41,659 nt of DNA from CBFDBF01 sp050293315 (lineage in GTDB: Bacteria > Pseudomonadota > Gammaproteobacteria > Chromatiales > Chromatiaceae), in NCBI GenBank assembly GCA_050293315.1, contig JBNKMS010000020.1, forward strand, positions 1-41,659, in the 5' to 3' direction. A model generated the notes under the pieces. That model was not told the origin of the DNA and ran no database searches. It was given only the letters and a program-made list of their open reading frames with translations. The first letter of the stretch is position 1. Each line of letters begins with the position of its first letter. This document shows, piece after piece, positions 6,983 through 15,039 of the stretch. The translations under genes were made by a program, and so were the position numbers.

Positions 6983-7735
6983 TTAGATCCCGCTGACCGG
7001 TGTCAGCAGCCCGGTAAAGCTTAAGTCATCACGCCTGATACCAATAATGGAACTGTATGGCCCATATTCCAGCGGATAGAAGATGTAGTCATCCCTGGTG
7101 CCGCCATAACACTGCAGAAATGTCTCCAGCTGTTCTTTGTTCTTCTCTTGCTCCAGGTAGACATCCATATCCTTCGCTTTCTCTAGTATCGCTTCTCTGT
7201 TCTCCGCTACAGGTAGGTATCTTACAGTCTGAAGCTGGATATCCGGCAGCCCCTTTGTAATCATATCCATTACCTGTTGGGTTGCCTCTTGCTCTTTGAG
7301 CGCCGGCACAAAATAGTGTTTTGGCCTCTGCCAGAAATGCGGCATGCTCACCTCGCTGGAAGAGGTCTCGGCACTAAGATCAATATCATTTGCGGCAACC
7401 GAGTAGATAGTGCCATCATAAAATACCTCGAACACCGGCCGCACCTTCAAGGTGATGTGGGTCCCCCAGGCCAGTGCAGAGAGCTGTACCAATACAATAA
7501 TCGATAGGTCCCTGACAAGCTCTGTGCGAGGCTTCTTAGTATTGAAGATGATCATGGTCATCAAGGGACCGAGGACCACATCAACACCAATCAACACCCT
7601 AAGCGCCTCCATAACCCCATGCTGCTCAGCCAGAGGGCCTGGATACCAGATAAGATAAATGAACAGAAGTAAAACCGAGATAACCGCCACACTGGCAAGC
7701 AGGTGTATGAAGGATGCCAATAATCTAGTTTTCAT
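6983..7735 (-). CDS. TfpX/TfpZ-like type IV pilin accessory membrane protein
   Basis: This 250-residue protein has three predicted membrane helices in its first 95 residues (LLASVAVISVLLLFIYLIW; a second around VLIGVDVVLGPLMTMIIF; a third around IIVLVQLSALAWG) and a soluble C-terminal domain. The motifs WYPGPL, GVDVVLGPLMT and KPRTELVRDL match the TfpX/TfpZ family, described as accessory to minor or variant type IV pilins. No pilin gene is adjacent, so it stands alone and converges with modC. The AGGA ribosome binding site and ATG at 7735 are well placed. Family assignment is from remembered motifs; the precise role is unproven. Confidence 0.72.
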   Translation of the reverse strand: MKTRLLASFIHLLASVAVISVLLLFIYLIWYPGPLAEQHGVMEALRVLIGVDVVLGPLMTMIIFNTKKPRTELVRDLSIIVLVQLSALAWGTHITLKVRPVFEVFYDGTIYSVAANDIDLSAETSSSEVSMPHFWQRPKHYFVPALKEQEATQQVMDMITKGLPDIQLQTVRYLPVAENREAILEKAKDMDVYLEQEKNKEQLETFLQCYGGTRDDYIFYPLEYGPYSSIIGIRRDDLSFTGLLTPVSGI

Positions 7736-7808
7736 GCTTATCCTACCGCTTAAATGAATGGTTGAATAAATAGACCAAATTTACTCTGCTTGCAACCGCT
7801 GACGCCAA

Positions 7809-8729
7809 TCACCTGCCGAGAATAGCAAGTGCGCCACGGTATATAGGCTCATCAATAAAGCCGTACTGCTCGTGGACAAACCCGGTATTGCCGTTGGCCG
7901 CCTCTTCCTCGAAACAGCGTACGATGGCCTCGGCCCGCTCGACCTCTTCAGGGTTTGGAGAGAACAGGCGGTTTACCACCTCCACCTGTCCCGGAGAGAT
8001 ACACCCCTTGGAGAGAAACCCCATGCGCCTCTCCAGATAACACCACTGCTCAAAGGTACCCAAATCTTTGTACTCCTGGAAGACGAATGAGACCGGATGC
8101 AGACCGGCGACTCGTGCATCAACCAGGAAACGGGAGAGCAGATAGTGGGCCGTTGGACACTCTGGAACCATAATCGATTGGGGCAGCCCCAGGTCAGCGC
8201 AGAGATCCAGTATCCCCAGATAGACTGTATCGACCCGCTCCTCAACCCGCAGCTCAGAAAGATTCTTTAACGCCTCTCCCGTCTCAATAGAGAGATGGAC
8301 TCGAATCGACCTGTCGATAAGACCACAGGCCCGCTCCACCTCCTGTGCAGTCCGCACCTTGGGAATGCGGATAGCGTCCGGTGCCACCCGGTTGATGAGT
8401 TCGATATCCTCTTCACCACCCTCTCCCAGTGGATTTACCCGTACCACCAGCTCCGATCTCGCCTCTCTCGCAGCAGCCACAAAAAATGCTGCAAGCGCAC
8501 GCGCCCTCGGCTTCTCCTCAGGGGCCACTCCATCCTCGAGATTTATGATTGCCAGGTCGGCTGACAGCTCATCCAGTTTATTCAGATGTTTGACCCGGTG
8601 GGCCGATACCATCAACGCACTGCGACGCAATCCCCGGATCTCTGACCTGGGTGAAACCCGATCTGGCAGCTTGCTCTCTATAGTTTCTACCCCGGCATCT
8701 TGCAGCCAGGCAACATCATCAAAGATCAT
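7809..8729 (-). CDS. HpcH/HpaI aldolase/citrate-lyase-family protein (CitE-like)
   Basis: This 306-residue protein belongs to the CitE/malyl-CoA lyase superfamily of Mg-dependent C-C lyases acting on acyl-CoA or keto acids. Family motifs are RSALMVSAHRVKHLNKL, NLEDGVAPEEKPRAR (metal and substrate region), IRIPKVRTAQEV and LSIETGEAL. The C-terminal region GFLSKGCISPGQVEVVNRLFSPNPEEVERA is typical of the family. No citrate lyase alpha, gamma or ligase genes are nearby, so it is a stand-alone CitE-like enzyme whose substrate cannot be stated. It lies downstream of the rhodanese gene but is separated from it by a strong terminator. Confidence 0.8.
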   Translation of the reverse strand: MIFDDVAWLQDAGVETIESKLPDRVSPRSEIRGLRRSALMVSAHRVKHLNKLDELSADLAIINLEDGVAPEEKPRARALAAFFVAAAREARSELVVRVNPLGEGGEEDIELINRVAPDAIRIPKVRTAQEVERACGLIDRSIRVHLSIETGEALKNLSELRVEERVDTVYLGILDLCADLGLPQSIMVPECPTAHYLLSRFLVDARVAGLHPVSFVFQEYKDLGTFEQWCYLERRMGFLSKGCISPGQVEVVNRLFSPNPEEVERAEAIVRCFEEEAANGNTGFVHEQYGFIDEPIYRGALAILGR

Positions 8730-8837
8730 ATGACCGATATACTCTCACAAACCACCGCGACACGATACAGACCAACAGTTTACGATAGATATTGTAGGCT
8801 ACAGGAAATGTTCCCTGCATCTCTTGTATGCGGCAAC

Positions 8838-8865
8838 AAAAACCGCCTCCTATGAGGCGGTTTTC
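8838..8865 (-). terminator. Intrinsic terminator after the rhodanese gene
   Basis: A GC-rich stem (ccgcctc / gaggcgg) extended by A:T pairs, with a 4-base loop, is flanked by A-run and T-run, so it can act on both strands. On the minus strand it ends the rhodanese transcript about 65 bases after the stop codon and insulates the CitE-like gene. Confidence 0.85.
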
Positions 8866-8930
8866 TTTTAGTGGTAATCCAGCTAGAGTGCCGGAATTCC
8901 CTGTAAGATGTCTTTTGTTACCGATACCGA

Positions 8931-9500
8931 TCAATAAGGATGAAATTCACGTACTCGGTATTTCGGTTTGCCGTTCTCATCCTGCTCTTTCAACATTTTG
9001 TTATATTCAATGACCTGGATCTTTCCTAAAAACTGATTAACCAGTGGGTGGCCGGCCTCTATCCACCCCACGACTCCCTTGTCCCATACCCAGACGTTTG
9101 TATAACCATACTCCTGTAAGAATGCAGCGGCATAGCGGGCACGATGACTCGTGCGACACCAGATTACAATCTCGGCATTGGGATCCTTCACATATTTCGG
9201 CAATGTATACAGAGTGCCTGCACTTACGTGGTTGGTATTTTCAATATGGCCAGCATAAAATTCCGCGTGAGTGCGCAGATCTATAAGATAGGCGTCTCTT
9301 TTACCCGCCATTACCTCATCATAAATCTTTTTAAACTGCTCCGTACCTATGTTTCTCTCCTGCGGATACATCGCAGCCCGTTTTGCGTGTACCGCCTTTT
9401 CATTCTTCTCCAGATCTACATCTGCTGCGAAATTGATCGGAGCAAACAGAACCGCAGACAGACAGGAAACTGCTATCGTGCTTACAAGTGACTTTTTCAT
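8931..9500 (-). CDS. Secreted rhodanese-domain protein
   Basis: The 189-residue product has a signal peptide (cleavage near FAA-DVD, about residue 26) and one rhodanese domain (about 50-155). The active-site loop reads WCRTSHRARYAA with the catalytic cysteine in CRTSHRA; DLRTHAEFYAGHI is the usual rhodanese strand-loop. Such proteins carry persulfide sulfur or bind it, here in the periplasm. The leader carries a 15-bp imperfect hairpin (9530-9572). It could be linked to the sulfur metabolism suggested by the SulP and TauE genes, but no thiosulfate-oxidation gene is adjacent. It may be read with the exosortase locus upstream, though 254 bases separate them. Confidence 0.85.
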   Translation of the reverse strand: MKKSLVSTIAVSCLSAVLFAPINFAADVDLEKNEKAVHAKRAAMYPQERNIGTEQFKKIYDEVMAGKRDAYLIDLRTHAEFYAGHIENTNHVSAGTLYTLPKYVKDPNAEIVIWCRTSHRARYAAAFLQEYGYTNVWVWDKGVVGWIEAGHPLVNQFLGKIQVIEYNKMLKEQDENGKPKYRVREFHPY

Positions 9501-9529
9501 CGTATTTTCCTGGGTCCTTGTGGATACAA

Positions 9530-9572
9530 ACCACTAGCTAGGCGCAGGACCTAATAACGCCTAACTAGTGGT
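9530..9572. repeat. 15-bp imperfect inverted repeat upstream of the rhodanese gene
   Basis: Arms 9530-9544 and 9558-9572 pair at 14 of 15 positions around a 13-base loop. It lies between the stop of the cis-prenyltransferase gene and the rhodanese start. The minus strand shows only a short T-rich stretch after it, so it may be a weak terminator, an operator or an intergenic repeat. Confidence 0.75.
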
Positions 9573-9754
9573 GAAACTGATAGCAATAAAACGGGCAGGA
9601 ACCTTGACTAAATACGAGGGTTTTCGGATTTCCCGCTCCGCAGAGATACTCCGTTAATTCCTAAACCCTATCATGTGAGTGGTTTATGCAAAACCACTTT
9701 TGATGCGTTTTGGAACGCAATTCATAGTCCGGACCATAGGAGGCAGAACTGCAG

Positions 9755-10489
9755 TTACACTCCGAATGCCAAAGCCGTCGGTTCGGCCTCTGGCAGACCA
9801 CCGAAGCGACGCTCGCGGCCATAATAGTCCACCAGCGCCAATGCCAGATCGTCGGCATCGAAATTAGGCCACAACCGTTTTGTAAAATAGAGCTCGGCAT
9901 ATGCAGCCTCCCACAACAGGAAATCGGACAGGCGCTGTTCTCCGCCTGTACGGATCAGCAGATCAAGGGGTGGAACACTAGCGTTTCCTGCAAGACGTCG
10001 AGTGAGACTTTCACGACTGATGGTTTCCGTGACCAGCTCGTTTGCGGCCGTCACTATGGCATCACGAGATGAATAGTCGAGCGCCAGTCGCAGATGCAGC
10101 GATTTACCGGCGGCGGTCTGCTGTTCTGCCTGCTCAATGGCTGCTTGAATGTCATTGCTAAAGCGGTCGCGACGACCGATCACAGTCAGGCGAATACCAT
10201 TTGCAGCCAGCTCTGGCGCCTCCTGCCGCAGATAATAACCCAGCAAGATCATTAAGGCGGAGACCTCCGGTTCCGGGCGGCGCCAATTATCGGACGAGAA
10301 GGCATAGAGCGTAAGGGTGCCGATGCCCATATGTGGAGCGGCCTCAACGATCCTACGCAGGGCCTTCAGGCCGGCCCTGTGACCAGCGGAACGTGTGCAG
10401 CCGCGACCGGCAGCCCAACGTCCGTTGCCGTCCATGATAATACTGACATGCAGGGGAGTTTCGACTCTATTGAGCGGATAGGTTTGCAT
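9755..10489 (-). CDS. Divergent cis-prenyltransferase (UppS paralogue) coupled to the exosortase gene
   Basis: UppS-family enzymes add isoprene units in cis to farnesyl diphosphate to make polyprenyl carriers. The 244 residues keep the catalytic IIMDGNGRWA (Asp20), GHRAGLKALRR, LYAFSSDNWRRP, RTGGEQRLSDFLLW (180-193) and RERRFGG (225-231). The otherwise near-invariant NYGGR is replaced by DYSSR (138-142), marking a paralogue rather than the housekeeping enzyme, which usually sits with cdsA and dxr. Its ATG directly follows the exosortase stop (TAAATG), so the two are coupled. The inference is a dedicated polyprenyl lipid for the exosortase locus; product chain length is unknown. Confidence 0.85.
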   Translation of the reverse strand: MQTYPLNRVETPLHVSIIMDGNGRWAAGRGCTRSAGHRAGLKALRRIVEAAPHMGIGTLTLYAFSSDNWRRPEPEVSALMILLGYYLRQEAPELAANGIRLTVIGRRDRFSNDIQAAIEQAEQQTAAGKSLHLRLALDYSSRDAIVTAANELVTETISRESLTRRLAGNASVPPLDLLIRTGGEQRLSDFLLWEAAYAELYFTKRLWPNFDADDLALALVDYYGRERRFGGLPEAEPTALAFGV

Positions 10490-11230
10490 TTATTTGGTCT
10501 CCATTTTTGAATAGATATGTTTGGGTAGACGTAATCCGATTTGAAAGATGACGATAGCGGCACTCAACTGCACAACATGTTCAAGAAACAGCGCCGGGTT
10601 ACGTAGCGCATTTCCCGTCATTAGCGGGACCAGGACCATTAGTGCTGCATACAAGCAGACAGGAACAAACAGTATCTGCTGTTTGCTTACACGCTTGCCC
10701 GGCATCATCTGCAATGTAAGCAGAGGCAGGTAAACAGCCAGGCCGATAAAACGGTGGACCGTGCCTGCGTCGATACCAATGGTGTGTATTACCGAGCCAT
10801 CCGCTTGCAGATACATCGCTAACAGGATACGTAGGGTATTGGCGAACAAGGCTATACTCCAGGCTGCGATACAGATCGCCGCCAGTAACAGCGGGTAGCC
10901 GACAGCCAAAGAAAGAATTTGTGGCCTTTCTGTTGGGTCTGGTCTAAAACTCCAGGCAAATGCGAGTAGCGACATCAGCATGAAATTGACCCCGGCGCAG
11001 GATTTAACCAGACGTACATCAGCAGTGACACTGACCCACTCACCATTTATGTCCCGATGAAATTCGTTGCCGGTGATTATGCTAAGCAGGTCCGACAGTG
11101 GTTGCAGCATCCACTCCAGCTCGACGGCAGTCGCGCTGCTGTAATGCTGTTTCAACAGTAGCGCCAGAGTGGCAACTGGCAGCCACCATAGTAGTGACTG
11201 CCAGAGACCCTTGTTATACGACAACTGCAC
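10490..11230 (-). CDS. Exosortase (archaeosortase/exosortase family)
   Basis: Exosortases are membrane transpeptidase-like enzymes that process proteins with a PEP-CTERM tail. This 246-residue protein has about seven membrane helices and the three catalytic residues of the family: Cys78 in KSCAGVNF, Arg134 in ANTLRI and His159 in VHRFIGLAVYL. It is short and has no EpsI domain, so it is not the XrtA type tied to exopolysaccharide; a minor subclass such as XrtK is possible but not confirmed. It overlaps the upstream VIT/VWA gene by 17 bases and abuts the cis-prenyltransferase gene. The adjacent protein with a PEP-CTERM-like tail is its obvious substrate. Confidence 0.85.
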   Translation of the reverse strand: MQLSYNKGLWQSLLWWLPVATLALLLKQHYSSATAVELEWMLQPLSDLLSIITGNEFHRDINGEWVSVTADVRLVKSCAGVNFMLMSLLAFAWSFRPDPTERPQILSLAVGYPLLLAAICIAAWSIALFANTLRILLAMYLQADGSVIHTIGIDAGTVHRFIGLAVYLPLLTLQMMPGKRVSKQQILFVPVCLYAALMVLVPLMTGNALRNPALFLEHVVQLSAAIVIFQIGLRLPKHIYSKMETK

Positions 11231-13217
11231 TGCGACGCCTCCACAGGTTACCGATTGTGCCGGCGATCAAGATCAGCAGCAGCATCCATACCAGCTCCGG
11301 CTCCGGCATAGGACGACCCACGGCCAGGTTGCTGACGCCCTTAGGTAGCGGCAGCGGTTGTTTTACATTCTTTGCCTTTTGCGACTTATTTCTTACTGTC
11401 TCATCCACGGCGACGAATGAGGTGTGTTTAGTCAACAGAGAGTACTTGAGGCCGAGTTTGATAATATTGGCCCGCTGCACCTCTTTATCCTCGTCGGGGA
11501 TCACATATATTCTCTCCAGCCGTTTTCTCGCCCACAGCTGCGGGAGATTTTCGTCTCCACTGATCGCGTCCTGGAGATTGAACTTCCACTCTCGTTCTCC
11601 ATTTCCGTCGACGCCCTTCAGGGTCAGGCTCGCAGATTCGTCGACATTGCGATACTTACCCAGCACCATGATGGGGCGCTGCGCCAGCATGTCCGGGATC
11701 CTTGCCGGCTCCATGTCATACAGCTCAACCCCGTCCGCCTCGAGTCGGATATTGGTCAGCGCAGGGGTAGAGATGTAGTCATTGAAGCGTTTGGCCTGCT
11801 GAGCGGCCTCATTCTGATTGGTAACCACAAATGGTTCGGCATGCCCTGCCTTGGCCACTCCTTCTATCAGATAGCGATTAACCGATGAGCCGATACCGAA
11901 GGCGAACATATTATTCCTATGCAGGTTCCGGTCGATCAACTTAAACACGCGGTCCTCAGCACTGATATAACCATCTGTAATCAACACGATATTGCGCGAG
12001 GTATCATCTTCGCTATGCATGCTTAATACCTTCTGCAAGGCTGGATAGAGTTCAGTGCCACCCCCGCCACGCTGCTGCATCAGCATCGCCTTGGCACGCG
12101 CGATATTCTCCTCTGTAGCGGGTAGTGGATTGTTTGACAGCATCGCTGAACCTCCAGCGAAGAACAGAATATTAAACCGGTCGCTGGGCTTTAGGTTTCG
12201 AAGCAGGTTCACCATTAACTGTTTAGTCGTATCCAGCGGAAATCCATGCATGGAACCGGAGACATCTATGACAAAGAAATAGTCGCGGCCGGGAATCTGT
12301 TCCGGCAGTACCCTGGTGGGGGGCTCTGAGACCAGCAGGAAGTAGTTCTCGCCATCAGCCTCAAAGCTGGTAAGTCCGGTCAGGATCTTATCGTCCTGCA
12401 GTCTATAGCGCAGGATGAAATCGCGATTACCGGCATCGCTGCTGTCCGCTAGTGAGATCGCAACCGACCGCTTACTGTCCCATTGAGCATCTATCTTATG
12501 TGAAGGCGAGCTCATTGAATTGATCGGCAGCGGAGAGTGCATGTCGATTTCAAGCTCGAAACCGGTCGGGTCGCTGCTGCCTTCAGTAAAGTATGGGTTT
12601 TGGATCCACTTGGTCTCCTCGGAGCTGGCTGCAGCATCACCGCCATAGCGGGGGCCGACAACCGCCGGATAGACAAACTCATAGACGCCGTCCTCGGCAC
12701 TGAGGATCTCGTTATAGGTCAGCTCTACCTTGATCTCGTCGCCAGGCATAATGTTGGCGACCTGCATGGAAAACACGTTGGGTCTCTTTTGGGACAGCAG
12801 GGACGCGGATTTCCCCGCCTTTTTTGCCTTTTCGAATGTCTTCTTGGCCTCCTGTTTTTCCTTGATCTTGGCGACGATCCGGCGCTCACCTATGGTCATG
12901 GTCATTCCGTTGACCGCGGCCCGTGTCGATCCCGGGAAGATATAGGTGGCGTTGATCGGCGCATTGCCCTGATTACGATAGATCTGGGTCACGACCACAT
13001 GGGCCATATAGCCGTTGAGCTTGACCTTGGTATGGGTCTTTTTCAGTGGCAGGCGCTCGACGCCGGAGTCGTCACCCTCAATAAAAAAATAGGGAGAGAG
13101 TGATGTTTGGCCGACTTGGCCGGTCTCGCGTGTCTCGGCTGCCGCAAAGGCCTGAGGCAGTAGCAATAGCAGCAACAGAAGCAGACGGATGGTTGATGTA
13201 GCAGATTGTAGGTTCAT
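11214..13217 (-). CDS. Secreted VIT/VWA protein with PEP-CTERM-like sorting signal
   Basis: This 667-residue protein has a signal peptide (a run of leucines, then QAFAAAE), a VIT domain (about 50-180, with TYIFPGSTRAAVNGMTM and RPNVFSMQVANIMPGDE), a von Willebrand A domain (about 312-468) with an intact metal site (DVSGSM 318-323, GGGTEL, ITDG), and a C-terminal tail PMPEPELVWM, a hydrophobic helix and RRR (PEP at 638-640, RRR at 660-662). That tail is the exosortase recognition pattern. The ATG at 13217 is preferred over an upstream GTG (13229) because GGAG lies seven bases before it. It is the first gene of the target-exosortase-prenyltransferase operon and overlaps the exosortase gene. Role: probably a surface- or membrane-anchored binding protein, ligand unknown. 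Confidence 0.88.
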   Translation of the reverse strand: MNLQSATSTIRLLLLLLLLLPQAFAAAETRETGQVGQTSLSPYFFIEGDDSGVERLPLKKTHTKVKLNGYMAHVVVTQIYRNQGNAPINATYIFPGSTRAAVNGMTMTIGERRIVAKIKEKQEAKKTFEKAKKAGKSASLLSQKRPNVFSMQVANIMPGDEIKVELTYNEILSAEDGVYEFVYPAVVGPRYGGDAAASSEETKWIQNPYFTEGSSDPTGFELEIDMHSPLPINSMSSPSHKIDAQWDSKRSVAISLADSSDAGNRDFILRYRLQDDKILTGLTSFEADGENYFLLVSEPPTRVLPEQIPGRDYFFVIDVSGSMHGFPLDTTKQLMVNLLRNLKPSDRFNILFFAGGSAMLSNNPLPATEENIARAKAMLMQQRGGGGTELYPALQKVLSMHSEDDTSRNIVLITDGYISAEDRVFKLIDRNLHRNNMFAFGIGSSVNRYLIEGVAKAGHAEPFVVTNQNEAAQQAKRFNDYISTPALTNIRLEADGVELYDMEPARIPDMLAQRPIMVLGKYRNVDESASLTLKGVDGNGEREWKFNLQDAISGDENLPQLWARKRLERIYVIPDEDKEVQRANIIKLGLKYSLLTKHTSFVAVDETVRNKSQKAKNVKQPLPLPKGVSNLAVGRPMPEPELVWMLLLILIAGTIGNLWRRRSAVVV

Positions 13218-13221
13218 TTTT

Positions 13222-13286
13222 TTCTCCACAGAGGTTGTCCAGGTGCAAATAAGTGTGCACCTGCCACATGCTGTTTCTGTGGAGAA
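13222..13286 (-). promoter_or_regulatory. Nested inverted repeats in the leader of the VIT/VWA gene, covering its ribosome binding site
   Basis: An outer perfect 10-bp repeat (13222-13231 with 13277-13286) encloses an inner perfect 8-bp repeat (13240-13247 with 13256-13263). In the minus-strand mRNA the downstream outer arm contains the GGAG ribosome binding site, so the folded leader would block translation initiation. A translational switch or RNA-protein control is an inference. Confidence 0.6.
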
Positions 13287-13316
13287 TGGGTGGAAAAAGT
13301 ATGGAGATTGGATGAA
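13279..13316. promoter_or_regulatory. Four RTGRA motifs at exact 11-bp spacing, CreB/PhoB-type direct-repeat site
   Basis: GTGGA, GTGGA, ATGGA and ATGAA begin at 13279, 13290, 13301 and 13312. The known CreB tag, read on this strand, is GTGAA-N6-GTGAA, which has the same 11-bp period. The CreBC-like genes end about 280 bp upstream, so this is a plausible binding array for that regulator. The weak promoter call at 13344-13371 would place the array downstream of the start site, which needs explaining. Confidence 0.45.
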
Positions 13317-13343
13317 GCAACAGTGCTGTCCAATTTATTTTAC

Positions 13344-13371
13344 TGTATAAGGTTGCAATTCCATATGTCGA
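13344..13371 (-). promoter_or_regulatory. Candidate sigma-70 promoter of the VIT/VWA operon
   Basis: On the minus strand TCGACA (13371-13366), a 16-bp spacer and TATACA (13349-13344) form a moderate promoter. A start near 13337 would give a leader of about 120 bases containing both inverted repeats. Confidence 0.35.
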
Positions 13372-13425
13372 CTAACTATCGCGGATTTGCTGGCATTTGA
13401 GACATGAAACCAAAAACAGAGCGTC

Positions 13426-13484
13426 CCTTCCACCCTCCGGGTACCGAGGTTCCTTCGGGATCTTGATACCCGGAGGGTGGAAGG
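13426..13484. repeat. Long hairpin repeat, 18-bp perfect arms
   Basis: Arms 13426-13443 and 13467-13484 are perfectly complementary around a 23-base loop. There is no T-run on either side. It lies between the creC-like stop and the VIT/VWA promoter region and looks like an intergenic palindromic element. Confidence 0.85.
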
Positions 13485-13542
13485 ACAGGATGAGGGGGTC
13501 AGTAAAATCAAAGCCTTAGCTTTTTAGATCCCCTCACCCTAA

Positions 13543-13563
13543 CCCTCTCCCGAAGGGAGAGGG
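13543..13563. repeat. Hairpin repeat ccctctccc-gaa-gggagaggg
   Basis: A perfect 9-bp stem with a 3-base loop, embedded in the same flanking text (ctcaccctaaccctctccc) as the element at 1141-1171. It is the unexpanded counterpart of the GGGAGA array after nifA, and lies about 30 bases beyond the creC-like stop codon. Confidence 0.85.
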
Positions 13564-13593
13564 GATTATGTGGAACAGCGGTAGTGAAATGGG

Positions 13594-15039
13594 TTATTTA
13601 AGCGGCAGGGTCAGGCGAGCGAGGGTACCGACACTCCTATTTTCCAGGATCAGACTGCCACTATGCAGCTGGGCAACCTCCAGGGCAAAGGTCAGACCGA
13701 TACCGGTACTCTTGCGGCCGGTATCGGGGCGAGGCAGGGAATAGAAACGTTCGTATATCCGCTCACCGACATAATCCGGTATACCAGGGCCCTGATCGAT
13801 AATGTCGACCACAAGGTCGTTCTGATACTGATCCACCCGGATGGTTATACTGCCCCCGTCTGGTGAAAACTCAATTGCATTGCGTAGCAGGTTATCGATC
13901 GCCTGACGTATCAGGAATGGGTCACCGGTTATGGTAGATGCAGGCCCCGCTTCGTAGTGAATCGACAGTTCGCGCTGCTCGCAATCAAGCTGATGCGTCT
14001 CGATTATCTCTTCAATGGTTTGATTGATGGAGAAATCGGTTGGCTCATCCAGATGGCGACGTTTTTCCAGCGCAGTGAGCTGCAACAGCTGGCTGGAAAA
14101 CAGGCTTAGGCGTTCACTCTCTCGCAAAATTGTGTTCGTAAACTGTTCGCGTTTCTCCGCAGGCAGGTCGCGTCTAAGTAGCTCCGCTGCGGTCTGTATC
14201 CCGGTCAGCGGGCTTTTCAGTTCATGCGTCAGGGTCTGTACATAGCGTTCTACATACTGCTTGTCTTCCAGGGTTTGACGCATCTCCTCCATCGCCTGGC
14301 CGACGCGACCGATCTCGTTATCTCCCAGCAGCGGTAGATCGACACGTTCGTTACGGCTTATGCGATGGGCATAATCTACCAGTGCCTGCAACGGCCTACT
14401 GACCCAACCGTATAGCATCATAGCGACCGCGACAGCCAATGCCACCGCTAATAGAACAGCCCAGAAGAGTTTCTGCTTGGCATGTTGTACAAAGCGGTCG
14501 ATGTTATATTTCGGTTTGGCTACGGTAACCACACCGGCGATCTTATCCTGCATATATATCGGGGCAGCAACATAGGCCACGGTTAATTCATGTGCCGGAT
14601 CGTCCGGTGACACTATGTCGGGAAAGTGGGTTGCACGCGCACCATACTCACCTAACAGTGTTCGATGCACATCCAGCCATTTTGAGTAATCCTTGCCCAC
14701 TGCTTTTCCTTCATCCGAATCGTAGATCACAATGCCTTTGTCATCAGTCACGTAGACCTGAATATCTACAGAGGTCTTCTGGAAATCGTAAATCTGGGCA
14801 GAAAACTGGCGCTGTTTGACCCGTTCAAAGGCATCACCAAGCTGTTTGAACTTCTTGTCCCCAAGGGCGATATCAGTGGTGATTATCTCGGCCAGCAGAT
14901 TGGCCATATCGACCATGACCTCTTCGAAGGATTCGCTGTAGCGGTCGGCGACATCGTTGCGAATCCAGTGCGCGAGCATGGCAAAGCCGGCGATCATCGT
15001 AGCGACAAAGACGAAGAAGATGCGCGCCCGAATACTCAC
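13594..15039 (-). CDS. creC: CreC-like sensor histidine kinase
   Basis: This 481-residue inner-membrane kinase has an N-terminal helix (8-24), a periplasmic sensor region (about 30-190) containing VYVTDDKGIVIYDSDEGKAV and DYSKWLDVHRTLLGEYGARAT, a second helix (192-210), a HAMP-like linker, a HisKA domain with phospho-acceptor His272 (THELKSPLTG) and a HATPase with Asn387 and DQGPGIP. The sensor motifs match CreC of enteric bacteria. It overlaps creB by four bases (ATGA). The usual partner creD is missing; the VIT/VWA-exosortase operon follows instead. It probably controls that operon, by analogy with other dedicated sorting systems. Confidence 0.8.
   Translation of the reverse strand: MSIRARIFFVFVATMIAGFAMLAHWIRNDVADRYSESFEEVMVDMANLLAEIITTDIALGDKKFKQLGDAFERVKQRQFSAQIYDFQKTSVDIQVYVTDDKGIVIYDSDEGKAVGKDYSKWLDVHRTLLGEYGARATHFPDIVSPDDPAHELTVAYVAAPIYMQDKIAGVVTVAKPKYNIDRFVQHAKQKLFWAVLLAVALAVAVAMMLYGWVSRPLQALVDYAHRISRNERVDLPLLGDNEIGRVGQAMEEMRQTLEDKQYVERYVQTLTHELKSPLTGIQTAAELLRRDLPAEKREQFTNTILRESERLSLFSSQLLQLTALEKRRHLDEPTDFSINQTIEEIIETHQLDCEQRELSIHYEAGPASTITGDPFLIRQAIDNLLRNAIEFSPDGGSITIRVDQYQNDLVVDIIDQGPGIPDYVGERIYERFYSLPRPDTGRKSTGIGLTFALEVAQLHSGSLILENRSVGTLARLTLPLK

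Noticed and set aside
13426..13563. CRISPR-like repetition
   Set aside because: The hairpins are unrelated single units without regular spacers.
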